DNA of 64,000 nucleotides from Segatella copri (GTDB taxonomy: Bacteria > Bacteroidota > Bacteroidia > Bacteroidales > Bacteroidaceae). A program made the position numbers and the translations under genes. Positions 9,801 to 17,803 of the stretch are shown one piece after another. Where the stretch lies: NCBI RefSeq assembly GCF_019249655.2, contig NZ_CP137557.1, positions 2,203,001 through 2,267,000 on the forward strand, in the 5' to 3' direction. How positions within the stretch are numbered: position 1 is the first letter of the stretch; every line of letters begins with the position of its first letter. A model generated the notes under the pieces. It was not told the DNA's origin, searched no databases, and saw only the letters and a list, made by a program, of their open reading frames with translations.

Positions 9801-9983
9801 GAATTAGTTGTAGAACTTCTATGTCAGCAAGTTGAAGTTGTTAAGGGTATGGTTGCTCATTCTGAGGATCCTGCAGAATTCTTAGAAAAAATGAGATTAA
9901 TGGCAGAAGGGAACTATACAAATGAAACTGCCTTCATAGATTTGTGTAAGAATCTTGGTATAAGTTTCACTGATGAAAAATAA
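6816..9983 (+). CDS. KAP-family P-loop NTPase with membrane segment
   Basis: A 1055 aa protein with Walker A GGWGAGKS at residues 44-51, a hydrophobic stretch at about 130-185 that could form two membrane helices, and Walker B LIIVIDNMDRL near 250. The membrane segment inserted between Walker A and B is the hallmark of KAP NTPases. The rest is alpha-helical without a domain I recognise. It follows the second methylase after 45 bp in the same direction, so it is likely part of the island. KAP NTPases occur in several anti-phage loci; a defence role is inferred from context. The gene is more A/T-rich than its neighbours. Confidence 0.8.
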   Translation: MGNILSKAPCNSDLFEGQAHMKLAEVIANEIETDKKCTILGIDGGWGAGKSNLVGMIEKYLTNETEHPELKGKYYFFTYDAWGHQNDLPRRSILEDLTSFLTVDNDVLNDKKWKERLDNLLAKKKSTKTKIVPSLNFAIITISLMVALTPVISAIADSMPLVAMRIVFTSLVYAGPIAFVIWKQIATMKKHGQKISCETFFSELFLLYKDKVKEDVKFETISEKEPSTKQFKEWMNNIDDDLCEKDKRLIIVIDNMDRLPKLKVQELWAAIHSFFSEIQYDNIKVIVPFDRLHIRNAFQTEDIKDTSNEDAKCATIYGDDFINKTFYIVYHVSPPILSGWKHYFVHQWKEAFGNEYVLDNAILQVYDMLTEEHTPRKIVAFINEFVTMKRIADEAIPNKYIALFIFGRSKISQHPMKEILSPSYLGSLDFLYKDDRDMPGFISSLYYQLPVHEAMDVVYARQFTRELDENALNSVAIMKKSGVDKFTAILNHAIAEVTNVGNAAMALQVLFGEETNSNIKNFWECLYQKDKSQHREIKQYTPYHKVLLAHISDKSTYAKDLIDGYHNAFNNETDVKAYITGIDELAKVKDFDIYTILEEIEKDISPKQFIELVDEEKFNYDQYGLTCENKTLDHYLSNLSLDEWNNLTIIPYLYSKCLPLSSLQMKIEESLKNNNLNAKNAEILFSRLKELRKNNTINYRDYFDDRKLENLFNEANDDFKYDLLAMRLSRLNDFSNSYNYFLSSLSSTDENTIKGVVKVSNHYVSYGEMLLSLDSFDNELVRGVCKKITTNSFGTQTMSIKNVAFKFDKIINNSEISSEELLSRMDDWSEYKENIRIDDVPNLPMEIFETAKKSECVLAEYILDIAVKYLLSINQEDWKSNLIGSDDFALNLLEICHPVQMQLFFDAFKAIMKDYAMGASETKLPKSKVEKILSISNDLNHEVGRLFIDVRDIFLNSSISKEKLLYFGEWLFKYGNLTKKKGSLEKILPTEILDDELVVELLCQQVEVVKGMVAHSEDPAEFLEKMRLMAEGNYTNETAFIDLCKNLGISFTDEK

Positions 9984-10000
9984 GAAGTATGATTATGGAG

Positions 10001-10037
10001 TGAGTAGAATAGGATGAATATTCTCTATTTCTACTCA
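10001..10037 (+). terminator. Stem-loop after the KAP NTPase gene
   Basis: TGAGTAGAA at 10001-10009 pairs with TTCTACTCA at 10029-10037. It lies 18 bp after the stop codon, with only a weak T-run, so it is a plausible but not textbook terminator for the defence operon. Confidence 0.5.
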
Positions 10038-10275
10038 TTTCATGTAAAACGTTTTATCATATGACATGCATATATATACGACAGTAAATCAATGAATCTA
10101 TACGACAGTAAGTCATCATATATGCAATTCTCTGCTTACCGATAGGTTGATTCAGATACTCGACTTTGGAGAGGTATCTACCGATAGGCAAGTGCTTTCG
10201 AGAGTAACTCGAAAGGTTTTGAGTAACTCAAAACATAACTTGCTATCGTCAGATACCTCGATTTTTCAAATCATC
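10038..10275. other. Cloverleaf-like inverted-repeat element
   Basis: GAGGTATCT (10171-10179) pairs with AGATACCTC (10251-10259), and a second stem (GATAG/CAAGT with ACTTG/TATC) continues it. Inside are two perfect hairpins, TTCGAG/CTCGAA and TTTTGAG/CTCAAAA, giving a three-way junction of about 89 bp. Two direct repeats, TATACGACAGTAA at about 10076 and 10100, and a second copy of TACCGATAGG at about 10138 precede it. It sits immediately after the 3' end of a Toprim primase-like gene. Candidate roles are replication or transfer origin, recombination site, or structured RNA. Confidence 0.6.
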
Positions 10276-11346
10276 TCAGAGTCTGAAACCACGTTGCCTT
10301 TTAGGAGAGCGGAAACGTGGCTGAGGCTCGTCAACAATTTCGAGTTTGAAGACATCTATCAACTTCCGAATGGCAGGATTCTGTTTGATGAGGGATTGAA
10401 GTTTTGCTTCTGCAGGCTTGATTTTGAGCAAATAATCAGCAATGTCCAAGCCTTTAGCTTTATCTTCTTCGCAGGCTTGATGCTCTAAAAAGTCGAAAAG
10501 CGTTGCACGGATGCCGAGAACTTGCATCATTGGCAGCTTGTCTTGCCAAACTGTTGTCGCTCCCAAATCAGGGAATAAGACCACATCTCTGTTTTTCAGA
10601 ACAGATAACGACTTCGTGTTAAAGCAACCATTCTTACCACCACTTGCTATCCATAAGAATTGAGGAAGATAGTAGGAGGCTATCAAGGCTGTCTTCTCAC
10701 TTTCAACCAATGCTATAGGCTTGGTCTTGGCTACATTGATAAGATGCTCACCAAAGAAGCATTGACAGAGATTGAAATCCTTGTGGGGGATAAGCGAGTG
10801 TACCCATGAAATATGGTTGTATGGTTCTTTTACTCGCTTACCTGTCTCGGGATAATAGAGCATTACCTTACCAGTTCTCACCTTGCCTTGATTGTCAACT
10901 TGCCAAAATACCGTGGCACCAGTCCAGTGTTTGGAAGTTCCGACATGATATTTCTCCATCAAAGAAAGAGTAGCTGTTTCACCGAATTGAGAAGATAGAA
11001 ACAAGAAAAGGTTGTTCGCCTCATAACATTTCAGAGAACTTCGCATGATGTTCTCGTCTATATAAGAAGTGGGTAATGGCTTCGGCATTTCTCTCTTCTT
11101 ATATGAAATAGTATCATCCTTTGTGAATGTCTCATTCTTCTCGGGATTCTTCACAAAAAAATCCTTGGGAGTGAAGTGATAACCACAACTTTGCTCATGG
11201 TTGCAGCGCCCCACGTAAGGAGGAAACTCAATCTTCCCTTCTGTGTCAATATATCGAGCGAAGCTACGTTTCTTATGGCATTCTGGACATGTATGTCGGG
11301 TAGCGATGCCTTTGTATGGCTCTAATATGAATCTATGTGTACTCAT
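10276..11346 (-). CDS. Zinc-ribbon/Toprim primase-like protein (DUF6371 type)
   Basis: A 356 aa protein with an N-terminal zinc-binding region (CPECHKKRS, then GRCNHEQSCGY) like the CHC2 finger of DnaG primases, and a Toprim-like core in the second half: ALVESEKTALIA supplies the glutamate motif and DVVLFPDLGA the aspartate motif. Such proteins occur with DUF3987 helicase-like proteins on Bacteroides mobilizable elements and probably prime element replication. The next gene upstream (11432-12826) is that partner, 85 bp away on the same strand. Confidence 0.75.
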   Translation of the reverse strand: MSTHRFILEPYKGIATRHTCPECHKKRSFARYIDTEGKIEFPPYVGRCNHEQSCGYHFTPKDFFVKNPEKNETFTKDDTISYKKREMPKPLPTSYIDENIMRSSLKCYEANNLFLFLSSQFGETATLSLMEKYHVGTSKHWTGATVFWQVDNQGKVRTGKVMLYYPETGKRVKEPYNHISWVHSLIPHKDFNLCQCFFGEHLINVAKTKPIALVESEKTALIASYYLPQFLWIASGGKNGCFNTKSLSVLKNRDVVLFPDLGATTVWQDKLPMMQVLGIRATLFDFLEHQACEEDKAKGLDIADYLLKIKPAEAKLQSLIKQNPAIRKLIDVFKLEIVDEPQPRFRSPKRQRGFRL

Positions 11347-11431
11347 TTCATTTCTTTTTTATGTGGCGGTTCTGTCGGTTTTGTCGCTTTTGGTATTGAA
11401 ACCGTCAAAAGCGACAATTCCGACAATACCG

Positions 11432-12826
11432 TCACGAGTTAATCTTTGAATATTCCCCATGCTTCTCTTTGCGAAATAGGACTCCGATGTTATCATTCAG
11501 AAATCTTTCCAATGTCCTTGACTTCATGTCGTTCTCTTTGGCGACATCATGAGCTTGGGCAGTAGTGAATGTTGCAGGAAGATGGTTGACGATTGCTTGT
11601 TGTTGAGCTGTAAGCATATTCTCGTTGAGGATATTTTGTACTGATATGGCAGAGTTCTTGAAATAATCTGTCAATCGGATGGCTCGCTCTACACTCAGCA
11701 GGTCGATGGCTTCCTTATCACATTCTCCACACGTCCATCGTGCCAATTGAATAATCAGACAGAAACGGATGATGTATATCTCCAACTTGCAATAGATGCT
11801 GACAATGGTATCATTTGTTTCATTGTCGCATTGCTCGGAGAAATGATGCTGCCATTCATAGAGCCTTGCCTTAGCTTCTTCAGTGAATGATAAGACATGA
11901 GGCTCGATTTCCTGTTGCTCATTTATTGGACACTCCATATCAATAAGGTGTTGAATGATGGCTTGCCAATCTCGCTCTATATTATCGGGCAACTCTCGGT
12001 CACTCCATCTCGCTTTCTGCTGAAGGTTAGGCATGACGAACAAAATGCGATCGATAAAGCCGTTGCTGGAGCGTTCGCCTTTCGCCAACTCACTAAGTAT
12101 CTTCTTTTGGATGGTTCCGATTACTGAGATATAGGGGCGTTTAATGAAAATGGAACTCTTGGAACTTCTTCTGTCTGATATGGTTGTCTTGGCGCTAAAG
12201 ACAGATAGCCAGAACTGTTCCTCTGAACCATTGTTATAGCGGTTGAAGTTCTTGAACCATGCAGATAGCTCGTCTGTCCATAGGCACAAACCCCTCTTGT
12301 TCTGCGCATGAATATAGCTCAAGCCTTCTGGTGTGACATCAGAGACCAAGAAACGTTTGCGTACAGGTTCTTGCGGGAATCCATCCTCTCCATTTTCAAT
12401 GCGTTCCTTGCGAGACATGCACATCTTTTCCTCAAACTTACTGTATTGCTCCTCGAACAACTTGTTTTGCTCATAGTCGTAATCGAGGAATGGCTTCATA
12501 GCGAAGCTAAGTGGGTGGCTCTTGTTGGCTCCAGGTCTTCCGATAAGAGCCATGTATAAGATAGGACTTTCAAGCCAACCTTGTTTCATCTGTGCCAAGT
12601 GCGTGTTGCCGATACCAACAGCCAATGCAGTTAGTATGGCTGCTGATATATAGTCGGTAGGAAAACTGTGGCATTCGTGTACCTCCTTGATGATTCTCTG
12701 AATCTTGGCAGGAAAGATGCTTACGGGAAACTGGCTACCTGATAGGCGAGTACTCATATCAATAGCCTTATCCATGATAATCATTGAATTGATGGAAGTT
12801 TCCTTATTGTTATTTAAAGCTGTCAT
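11432..12826 (-). CDS. DUF3987 ATPase (element replication)
   Basis: A 464 aa DUF3987-family protein. A modified P-loop, LIGRPGANKSH, lies at about residues 93-103 and is followed by a RecA-like ATPase region (RFLVSDVTPEGL, LCLWTDELSAW as Walker B). The C-terminus has a winged-helix-like segment (TAQAHDVAKENDMKSRTLERF). The family accompanies Toprim/primase proteins on Bacteroidales mobile elements and is thought to act as a replicative helicase or loader. It starts 11 bp from the 3' end of the HTH gene, so 13206-10276 is probably one operon. Confidence 0.8.
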   Translation of the reverse strand: MTALNNNKETSINSMIIMDKAIDMSTRLSGSQFPVSIFPAKIQRIIKEVHECHSFPTDYISAAILTALAVGIGNTHLAQMKQGWLESPILYMALIGRPGANKSHPLSFAMKPFLDYDYEQNKLFEEQYSKFEEKMCMSRKERIENGEDGFPQEPVRKRFLVSDVTPEGLSYIHAQNKRGLCLWTDELSAWFKNFNRYNNGSEEQFWLSVFSAKTTISDRRSSKSSIFIKRPYISVIGTIQKKILSELAKGERSSNGFIDRILFVMPNLQQKARWSDRELPDNIERDWQAIIQHLIDMECPINEQQEIEPHVLSFTEEAKARLYEWQHHFSEQCDNETNDTIVSIYCKLEIYIIRFCLIIQLARWTCGECDKEAIDLLSVERAIRLTDYFKNSAISVQNILNENMLTAQQQAIVNHLPATFTTAQAHDVAKENDMKSRTLERFLNDNIGVLFRKEKHGEYSKINS

Positions 12827-12837
12827 TTGGCATAGAG

Positions 12838-13206
12838 TTAAAAATTATACATTGACTTGGGTTTGCGCTTCATTCCTCCTTGCATGGCTTTTAGCATTTC
12901 AGAATGGTTCTGCTCCTTGGTAGCTTTTCGACCATTCTCAATCCATGCAAGCAGCTCATCCTTATAGAAGTATAGCTTCTTACCTTTTTTATAGGATGGC
13001 AGAATGCCATGGTTAACCAATCGATAAATGGTTGGCTTCGACTTCATTATAATAATAGCAGCCTCATCAATCTCAACCAATATATGGTTATTTGCTGATG
13101 ATGTAGGTTGAAGTGCTGATACCATTTGCTTCAACTCGATAACTTGTTCTGTTAAATAAGATACCGCTTGTGGTAACTTATCAAAGGTGATACTTTCATT
13201 TATCAT
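12838..13206 (-). CDS. Excisionase-type HTH protein
   Basis: A 122 aa protein with an N-terminal coiled-coil-like stretch (LTEQVIELKQMVSAL, about 16-30) and a C-terminal HTH_17 domain from about residue 48: IDEAAIIIMKSKPTIYRLVNHG then KGKKLYFYKDELLAWIE. It is the first gene of the replication module. HTH_17 proteins of this size serve as directionality factors or regulators in Bacteroides elements; the specific role is inferred. Confidence 0.7.
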   Translation of the reverse strand: MINESITFDKLPQAVSYLTEQVIELKQMVSALQPTSSANNHILVEIDEAAIIIMKSKPTIYRLVNHGILPSYKKGKKLYFYKDELLAWIENGRKATKEQNHSEMLKAMQGGMKRKPKSMYNF

Positions 13207-13305
13207 ATCTGTTCATTTTTTATTATTCGGGTACAAAGTAAATGAGTTATGTGATGGAGATAAATATCACTGAGATATAACCTCTGAATAACTGCTCAAT
13301 GCTTA

Positions 13306-14100
13306 TCAGCAACAATAATGTGTCTTGATTCCGCCTTGAACATCTAAGCTTGGTAGTAATTCTATGATGCAGGTACCTTCCATTCTTAACTTCCTTATAA
13401 TAGTGGATATTTCCACATCAACCAATGCATCTGCAAAAACTTGTTTTATAAAGGTTGCTGTATCAATGCCTTTCTTCTTGAAAAGGTTTCCTATATTCCA
13501 AGCATAATGCATTAAGTCAATAGTACGAATAGCCTTGTCAACAATCAATGAATGATGTCTCATGTGTGTAGAGGCACAACACTGGAAAATAGCGATGTTG
13601 TCACAAAGTTGGTTCAAATGCTCCTCTTTCATGTAGGCAGCAAAAGTTCTTCTGGTATAATCGATAGCTGAGTTTAACAAGACCTTTTCCTTTTTGGCTT
13701 TGTCTTCCAATGCTTCCTGTCTCAACTGTTCATAGCTTGTAATACAAGAAGAGGCTTCATCTGCATAGACGAAAGTTACATCTTCCAGGTTTAGCTCTTC
13801 CCCCTCGTCATATGTATTTGTTTCATTGATGGCAATAGAAGACAGACGCTTTCTTTCTGTATTGTTTACTGTATTACAAAAGATATGCTTAAACCATGGG
13901 GCAAGCAATCGTACGATACTATCTAATGCATGGAGATAAACAACCATCAGTATGGTGGTTGAGATAACGAACGTCAAGTTGCAGCTAAAGGTGTCTACAC
14001 CATATTGCATAGCTTCGTTGCGAACAAGTGCACCAATGATAGACATTGCACACAAAACCAATAAATGCTGTGTCAAAAATTCTTTTTTAAACTGTTTCAT
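13306..14100 (-). CDS. Uncharacterised membrane protein of the replication module
   Basis: A 264 aa protein I do not recognise. Two hydrophobic segments occur near the N-terminus (about residues 12-30 and 41-66), followed by a soluble region rich in charged and Cys/His residues (CASTHMRHHS about 180). It is 99 bp upstream of the HTH gene on the same strand, with its own upstream palindrome at 14157-14180. The arrangement suggests an element-borne membrane protein; no function can be assigned. Confidence 0.55.
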   Translation of the reverse strand: MKQFKKEFLTQHLLVLCAMSIIGALVRNEAMQYGVDTFSCNLTFVISTTILMVVYLHALDSIVRLLAPWFKHIFCNTVNNTERKRLSSIAINETNTYDEGEELNLEDVTFVYADEASSCITSYEQLRQEALEDKAKKEKVLLNSAIDYTRRTFAAYMKEEHLNQLCDNIAIFQCCASTHMRHHSLIVDKAIRTIDLMHYAWNIGNLFKKKGIDTATFIKQVFADALVDVEISTIIRKLRMEGTCIIELLPSLDVQGGIKTHYCC

Positions 14101-14156
14101 ATTGCGTATTATTAATCATTTGTGGTGCAAAAATAGGAAAAACTGCAGAAACAGAC

Positions 14157-14180
14157 ACGTGAGTCACGCGTGACTCACGT
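14157..14180. promoter_or_regulatory. Perfect 24-bp palindrome
   Basis: The 24 bases are exactly self-complementary: ACGTGAGTCACG followed by its reverse complement. It is 56 bp upstream of the membrane-protein start codon, a good position for an operator, but it also lies 30 bp from a strong terminator and close to the integrase stub, so it could be a recombination or attachment site. Confidence 0.6.
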
Positions 14181-14208
14181 AAAACTTTTAGGAGCCTTTA
14201 ACTAAAAA

Positions 14209-14240
14209 GCCCGATATTGAACATTTTTTCAATATCGGGC
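14209..14240. terminator. Strong stem-loop terminator
   Basis: GCCCGATATTGA at 14209-14220 pairs perfectly with TCAATATCGGGC at 14229-14240 around an A/T loop. It separates the integrase stub from the membrane-protein gene and has T-rich flank on one side. Confidence 0.7.
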
Positions 14241-14263
14241 ACCATGAAATGAATGCAATGGAT

Positions 14264-14449
14264 TTATTTAAGAGAAATCTTATTTGCTGTCTCTCTTTTC
14301 TTTGCGTTCACGAGGTCGGCATATATCTGTGTTGTGCTTACATTCTTATGTGTAAGCATCTTCGAAACCGTGTAAATATCTGTGCCTAAGGCGATTTGGA
14401 TTGTTGCATACGAGTGCCGGCTTATCATGCACAATTTAAGCAAAAGCAA
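14264..14449 (-). pseudogene. C-terminal stub of a tyrosine recombinase
   Basis: About 60 codons encode only the end of a tyrosine recombinase: SRHSYAT (box II arginine and its His), then TDIYTVSKMLTHKNVSTTQI (box III His) and the tyrosine in TQIYADLV. Everything before box II is missing, and the first residue of HxxRH is Met in this remnant. The stub begins at the same motif where the integrase fragments at 372-1346 and 29299-30273 end. It is probably the leftover half of an integrase gene broken by element insertion or rearrangement. Confidence 0.8.
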
Positions 14450-14691
14450 CGGAAAGTGAATATGAGAGGAATGAACTGCAAGTGGTTGAGAATGAGCAAT
14501 ATTTCATAATCCTGCCAATTGGCTGCAAAGCAAAGCCGAGCAGGATATTGAGTTATTTCAGTTACCAAACCGTTAGCGGTCAGTTACCGAAACCAACACT
14601 GCTAACGAGGTGAAAAACAAATAGTTTGTCACCAGTGTTTGTTGCACTGTTCTGCACAACTTTCAATAACGGAGAATGCTTACTGATTGAT

Positions 14692-14699
14692 TATTTTTG
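14692..14699 (+). promoter_or_regulatory. Putative promoter of the tandem integrase genes
   Basis: TATTTTTG matches the TAnnTTTG -7 element and ends 20 bp before the start codon at 14720. The preceding 14450-14691 holds no gene that I see, only a short inverted repeat around CCGTTAGCGG. Confidence 0.5.
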
Positions 14700-14719
14700 C
14701 AAACTAAAAAAGTAAGCAG

Positions 14720-15949
14720 ATGAAAGTTGAAAAATTCAAGGTGCTGCTCTACCTCAAAAAGAGCGGATTGGACAAGAACGGTAAGGCTCCCATCATGGGA
14801 CGCATCACCCTCAACCGAACAATGGCGCAGTTCGGTTGCAAGTTGTCATGTACGCCAAAGTTATGGAATCCACGTGAGAGCAGACTTGACGGCAAGAGCA
14901 AGGAGGCTGTGGAAGTGAACGCCAAGATTGACAAGCTGTTGCTGGCAATAAACTCAGCCTACGAGTCACTTGTGGAGCGCAAGACGGATTTTGACGCAAA
15001 GGCGATAAAGGATCTGTTTCAATGCAGTGCAGACACTCAGATGACCTTGTTGAAGCAGCTTGACGCCATCATTGCGGACATTGAGTCAAGAATCGGCATC
15101 GACTACAAGAAAGGCACGCTGCCAAACTACCAGTACACTCGCCTGACATTGGTATTGTTCGTCAAGAAGCGTTATGGAACTGACGATGTGGCATTCGGTG
15201 AGCTTGACGAGCAGTTTATCCGTGAGTACATGGACTTTTGCTTGGACGAGAGAGGTCTTGCACTTGATACAGTCCGCCACTATCTCGCCATCTTGAAGAA
15301 GACCTGCCGAATAGCTTTCAAGGCAGGACACTCCGAGCGTTATCATTTCATGCACTTCAAGCTACCTCAAAAGAAAGAGAATCCACCAAAGGCATTGACA
15401 CGTGAGGACTTCCTGAAAATTCGTGACCTCGAAATACCAGAGCGAAGAAAATCGTTGGCTTTGACCCGTGACCTTTTTCTTTTCGCTTGCTATACAGGCA
15501 CGGCTTATGCCGATACTGTTTCTATCACGGAAGAAAACCTCTTTCGTGATGAGGAGGGCAGCCTTTGGCTGAAATACCACAGAAAGAAGAACAAGATGCT
15601 TGCACGTGTGAAGCTGCTGCCAGAGGCGCTTGCCATGTTGGAGAAATACAAAGACCCGACAAGACCTACTCTTTTACCGCCACAGGAATTTCGAGTGTTG
15701 AGAGGTAACATGAAAAGTCTCCGAGTACTATCTGGCATAAGTATGGATTTGGTCTATCATGTTGGACGGCACAGTTTCGCATCGCTCGTTACGCTCGAAG
15801 AAGGTGTTCCAATAGAGACTATCAGCAGAATGCTTGGTCACAACAACATTCAGACCACGCAAATCTATGCACGTGTCACCCCGAAAAAGCTATTTGAGGA
15901 TATGGATAAGTTCATCGAAGCCAACAAGGACTTCAAGTTTGTCCTGTAA
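14720..15949 (+). CDS. Tyrosine recombinase, first of a tandem pair
   Basis: A 409 aa site-specific recombinase with an N-terminal arm-binding domain, an SAM-like core-binding domain (about 100-205) and a complete catalytic C-terminus: HVGRHSFAS (HxxR), LGHNNIQTTQIYARV (His and nucleophilic Tyr). At the first-arginine position the sequence reads CYTGTAYADT, so the usual Arg is Ala, as in several Bacteroidetes integrases such as IntDOT, where that arginine is also replaced. It is followed after 31 bp by a second recombinase, an arrangement seen in mobilizable transposons with two integrases. Confidence 0.85.
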   Translation: MKVEKFKVLLYLKKSGLDKNGKAPIMGRITLNRTMAQFGCKLSCTPKLWNPRESRLDGKSKEAVEVNAKIDKLLLAINSAYESLVERKTDFDAKAIKDLFQCSADTQMTLLKQLDAIIADIESRIGIDYKKGTLPNYQYTRLTLVLFVKKRYGTDDVAFGELDEQFIREYMDFCLDERGLALDTVRHYLAILKKTCRIAFKAGHSERYHFMHFKLPQKKENPPKALTREDFLKIRDLEIPERRKSLALTRDLFLFACYTGTAYADTVSITEENLFRDEEGSLWLKYHRKKNKMLARVKLLPEALAMLEKYKDPTRPTLLPPQEFRVLRGNMKSLRVLSGISMDLVYHVGRHSFASLVTLEEGVPIETISRMLGHNNIQTTQIYARVTPKKLFEDMDKFIEANKDFKFVL

Positions 15950-15980
15950 TATTATCACAAAATAAGAAAGGAACATAAAA

Positions 15981-17204
15981 ATGAGAAGTACATACAAGCA
16001 GTTTTATTATATCAACCGTGGCAGAGTAAAGGCAGACGGAACCACATCTATATTTTGCCGTATCACGATTGGCGGCAAAGTGTCAGCCATAGCAACAGGT
16101 CTTTACTGTGCTCCCGAAGAATGGGACACGAAAAAAGGTGAAGCCAAGAATGCAAGAGTGAACGGACAACTGCAAGCGTTCAGACTAAGAATTGACGAAG
16201 CCTACGAGCAGGCAACAAAGGAAAAGGGCATCGTTACCGCCGAGATTCTGAAGAATGTTATTGTTGATGCAAATACTATCCCGATGACATTGCTTGCCAC
16301 TGGCGAGGAGGAGCGTGAACGCCTTAGGCTGCGCTCCATCCGTATTAACTCAACATCTTCTTATCGCCAATCTAAGACATCGCAGCTCAACTTGCGAGAG
16401 TTCATCGGGTTACGAGGAATGAATGACATTGCATTTGAAGATTTGACTGAGGAATTTGGCAAATCTTATAAGTTGTTCTTGATTGGCAAAGGGTATAGTG
16501 CATCCAATACGAACCATAATCTTTGTTGGTTGCAACGCTTGGTTTATATCGCTGTTGACAGAGGTCTGCTGAAATTCAATCCATTGGAAGATGTCGGATA
16601 TGAAAAGAAAGGCTCACCAAAGCGTAGACATATATCCAGAAATGACTTGCTGCTCATTATGGAGACTCCTATGGAGGATAAGGCTTTGGAGTTGGCACGC
16701 AGAATGTTTGTTTTCTCCAGCCTTACAGGTTTGGCTTATGTCGATTTACGTAACCTGTATCCACACCATATCGGGATGACGGCAGACGGTAGAAAATACA
16801 TCCGTGAGAAAAGAGCAAAGACCAACAACGAAGCGTTCATTCCCTTGCATCCGATAGCTGAACAAATAATGTCGCTATACAATACAGCGGATGATAGCAA
16901 ACCTGTTTTCCCTCTTTCTTCACGTGATTCCATGTGGTTTGAATTTCATTCACTCGGTGTGGCTTTGGGTATCAATGAGAACCTTACCGCACACGTTGCA
17001 AGACATACATTCGGAGTAAACATGGTTACTTCGGGCATATCAATGGAAAGCATCGCCAAGATGATGGGGCATTCCAACCTGCGAAGCACCCAAATCTATG
17101 CCGTTATCACCGATAACAAGATTTCCATAGACATGGACAAACTGATGCAACGCAGAAAAACAAAAGAAACTGACCAAAAGAGAAATAAGGAGGACGAAAA
17201 ATGA
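15981..17204 (+). CDS. Tyrosine recombinase, second of a tandem pair
   Basis: A 407 aa recombinase of the same superfamily as the preceding gene but clearly divergent from it. The catalytic region has SLTGLAYVDLRNL (Arg I again absent), HVARHTFGVN (HxxR) and MGHSNLRSTQIYAVIT (His and Tyr). It overlaps the next gene by 4 bp. Tandem recombinases may act together for integration and excision of the element that carries the mob genes at 18904-21719; this is inference from synteny. Confidence 0.85.
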   Translation: MRSTYKQFYYINRGRVKADGTTSIFCRITIGGKVSAIATGLYCAPEEWDTKKGEAKNARVNGQLQAFRLRIDEAYEQATKEKGIVTAEILKNVIVDANTIPMTLLATGEEERERLRLRSIRINSTSSYRQSKTSQLNLREFIGLRGMNDIAFEDLTEEFGKSYKLFLIGKGYSASNTNHNLCWLQRLVYIAVDRGLLKFNPLEDVGYEKKGSPKRRHISRNDLLLIMETPMEDKALELARRMFVFSSLTGLAYVDLRNLYPHHIGMTADGRKYIREKRAKTNNEAFIPLHPIAEQIMSLYNTADDSKPVFPLSSRDSMWFEFHSLGVALGINENLTAHVARHTFGVNMVTSGISMESIAKMMGHSNLRSTQIYAVITDNKISIDMDKLMQRRKTKETDQKRNKEDEK

Positions 17205-17563
17205 ACAGAGGAGTTATAACTATCAGTGAGAGCGGAACGGTATCCATGCCGACCGATACGGTATGGATGACTATGCAGGAGATTGCCGACATGTATAATG
17301 TGTTCGGCTGCTATGTGCGCAAGGCTGTCAAGGCTGTATTCAAGGACGGCATTCTGAAAGAGCAGGGTGTGCGTCGTCATGTCAGAAAGAACGACCGCAT
17401 CAGCTATGATGTATATAGCCTTGAACTCGTCATTGCGGTAGCCTTCCGTATTGACAGCATTGAGAGCAGAGCCTTTCGGGAGTTCATCATGCAGTCCGTC
17501 ATCGGCAAGCAGACAAGCCGCACTAAACTGGTCTGTATCTTTACAGAGAACGCAATGGCATAG
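17201..17563 (+). CDS. RhuM/KilA-N-like DNA-binding protein
   Basis: A 120 aa protein whose core (WMTMQEIADMYNVFGCYVRK, KDGILKEQGVRRHVRKNDR, YDVYSLELVIAVAFRIDS) matches the N-terminal half of the RhuM family: an HTH followed by the YD(L)..L(D)xIIAVG(Y)RV(N)S motif. It is much shorter than full RhuM (about 330 aa), as is typical of the version located behind integrases in Bacteroides elements. The ATGA overlap with the recombinase indicates coupling, and a regulatory role for excision is plausible but unproven. Confidence 0.65.
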   Translation: MNRGVITISESGTVSMPTDTVWMTMQEIADMYNVFGCYVRKAVKAVFKDGILKEQGVRRHVRKNDRISYDVYSLELVIAVAFRIDSIESRAFREFIMQSVIGKQTSRTKLVCIFTENAMA

Positions 17564-17588
17564 AACAGCCATATAAAGCAACGTTCCT

Positions 17589-17607
17589 TGGAGGCTTTGC
17601 GCCTCCA
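17589..17607 (+). terminator. Stem-loop terminator after the integrase operon
   Basis: TGGAGGC pairs with GCCTCCA around a short loop, 26 bp after the stop codon of the RhuM-like gene. Confidence 0.55.
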
Positions 17608-17716
17608 GCCACTTGGGCGAACCTCCGCAGTGTGTTTTAGCATGGTATTAGATTTATACAGGTAACACAAATGATACCCGGCAAACACGACCAACTCGGT
17701 ATAGCCAATAAAACGA

Positions 17717-17763
17717 GGCGACAACCTATAACAGCCACGCTCGGTAAGTTATACGTTGTCGCC
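17717..17763. terminator. Long inverted repeat between convergent operons
   Basis: GGCGACAAC at 17717-17725 pairs perfectly with GTTGTCGCC at 17755-17763, and an inner TATAAC/GTTATA extends the stem. It lies before the 3' end of the leftward gene 17804-18112 and may be its terminator, or a recombination site. Confidence 0.5.
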
Positions 17764-17803
17764 TTGTTCATTTCACCCCACTCATCAAGGACATGTATTT
17801 CTC

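Noticed and set aside
17096..17724. Leftward frames over the integrase end
   Set aside because: They are antisense to the recombinase/RhuM-like operon and carry no recognisable domain.
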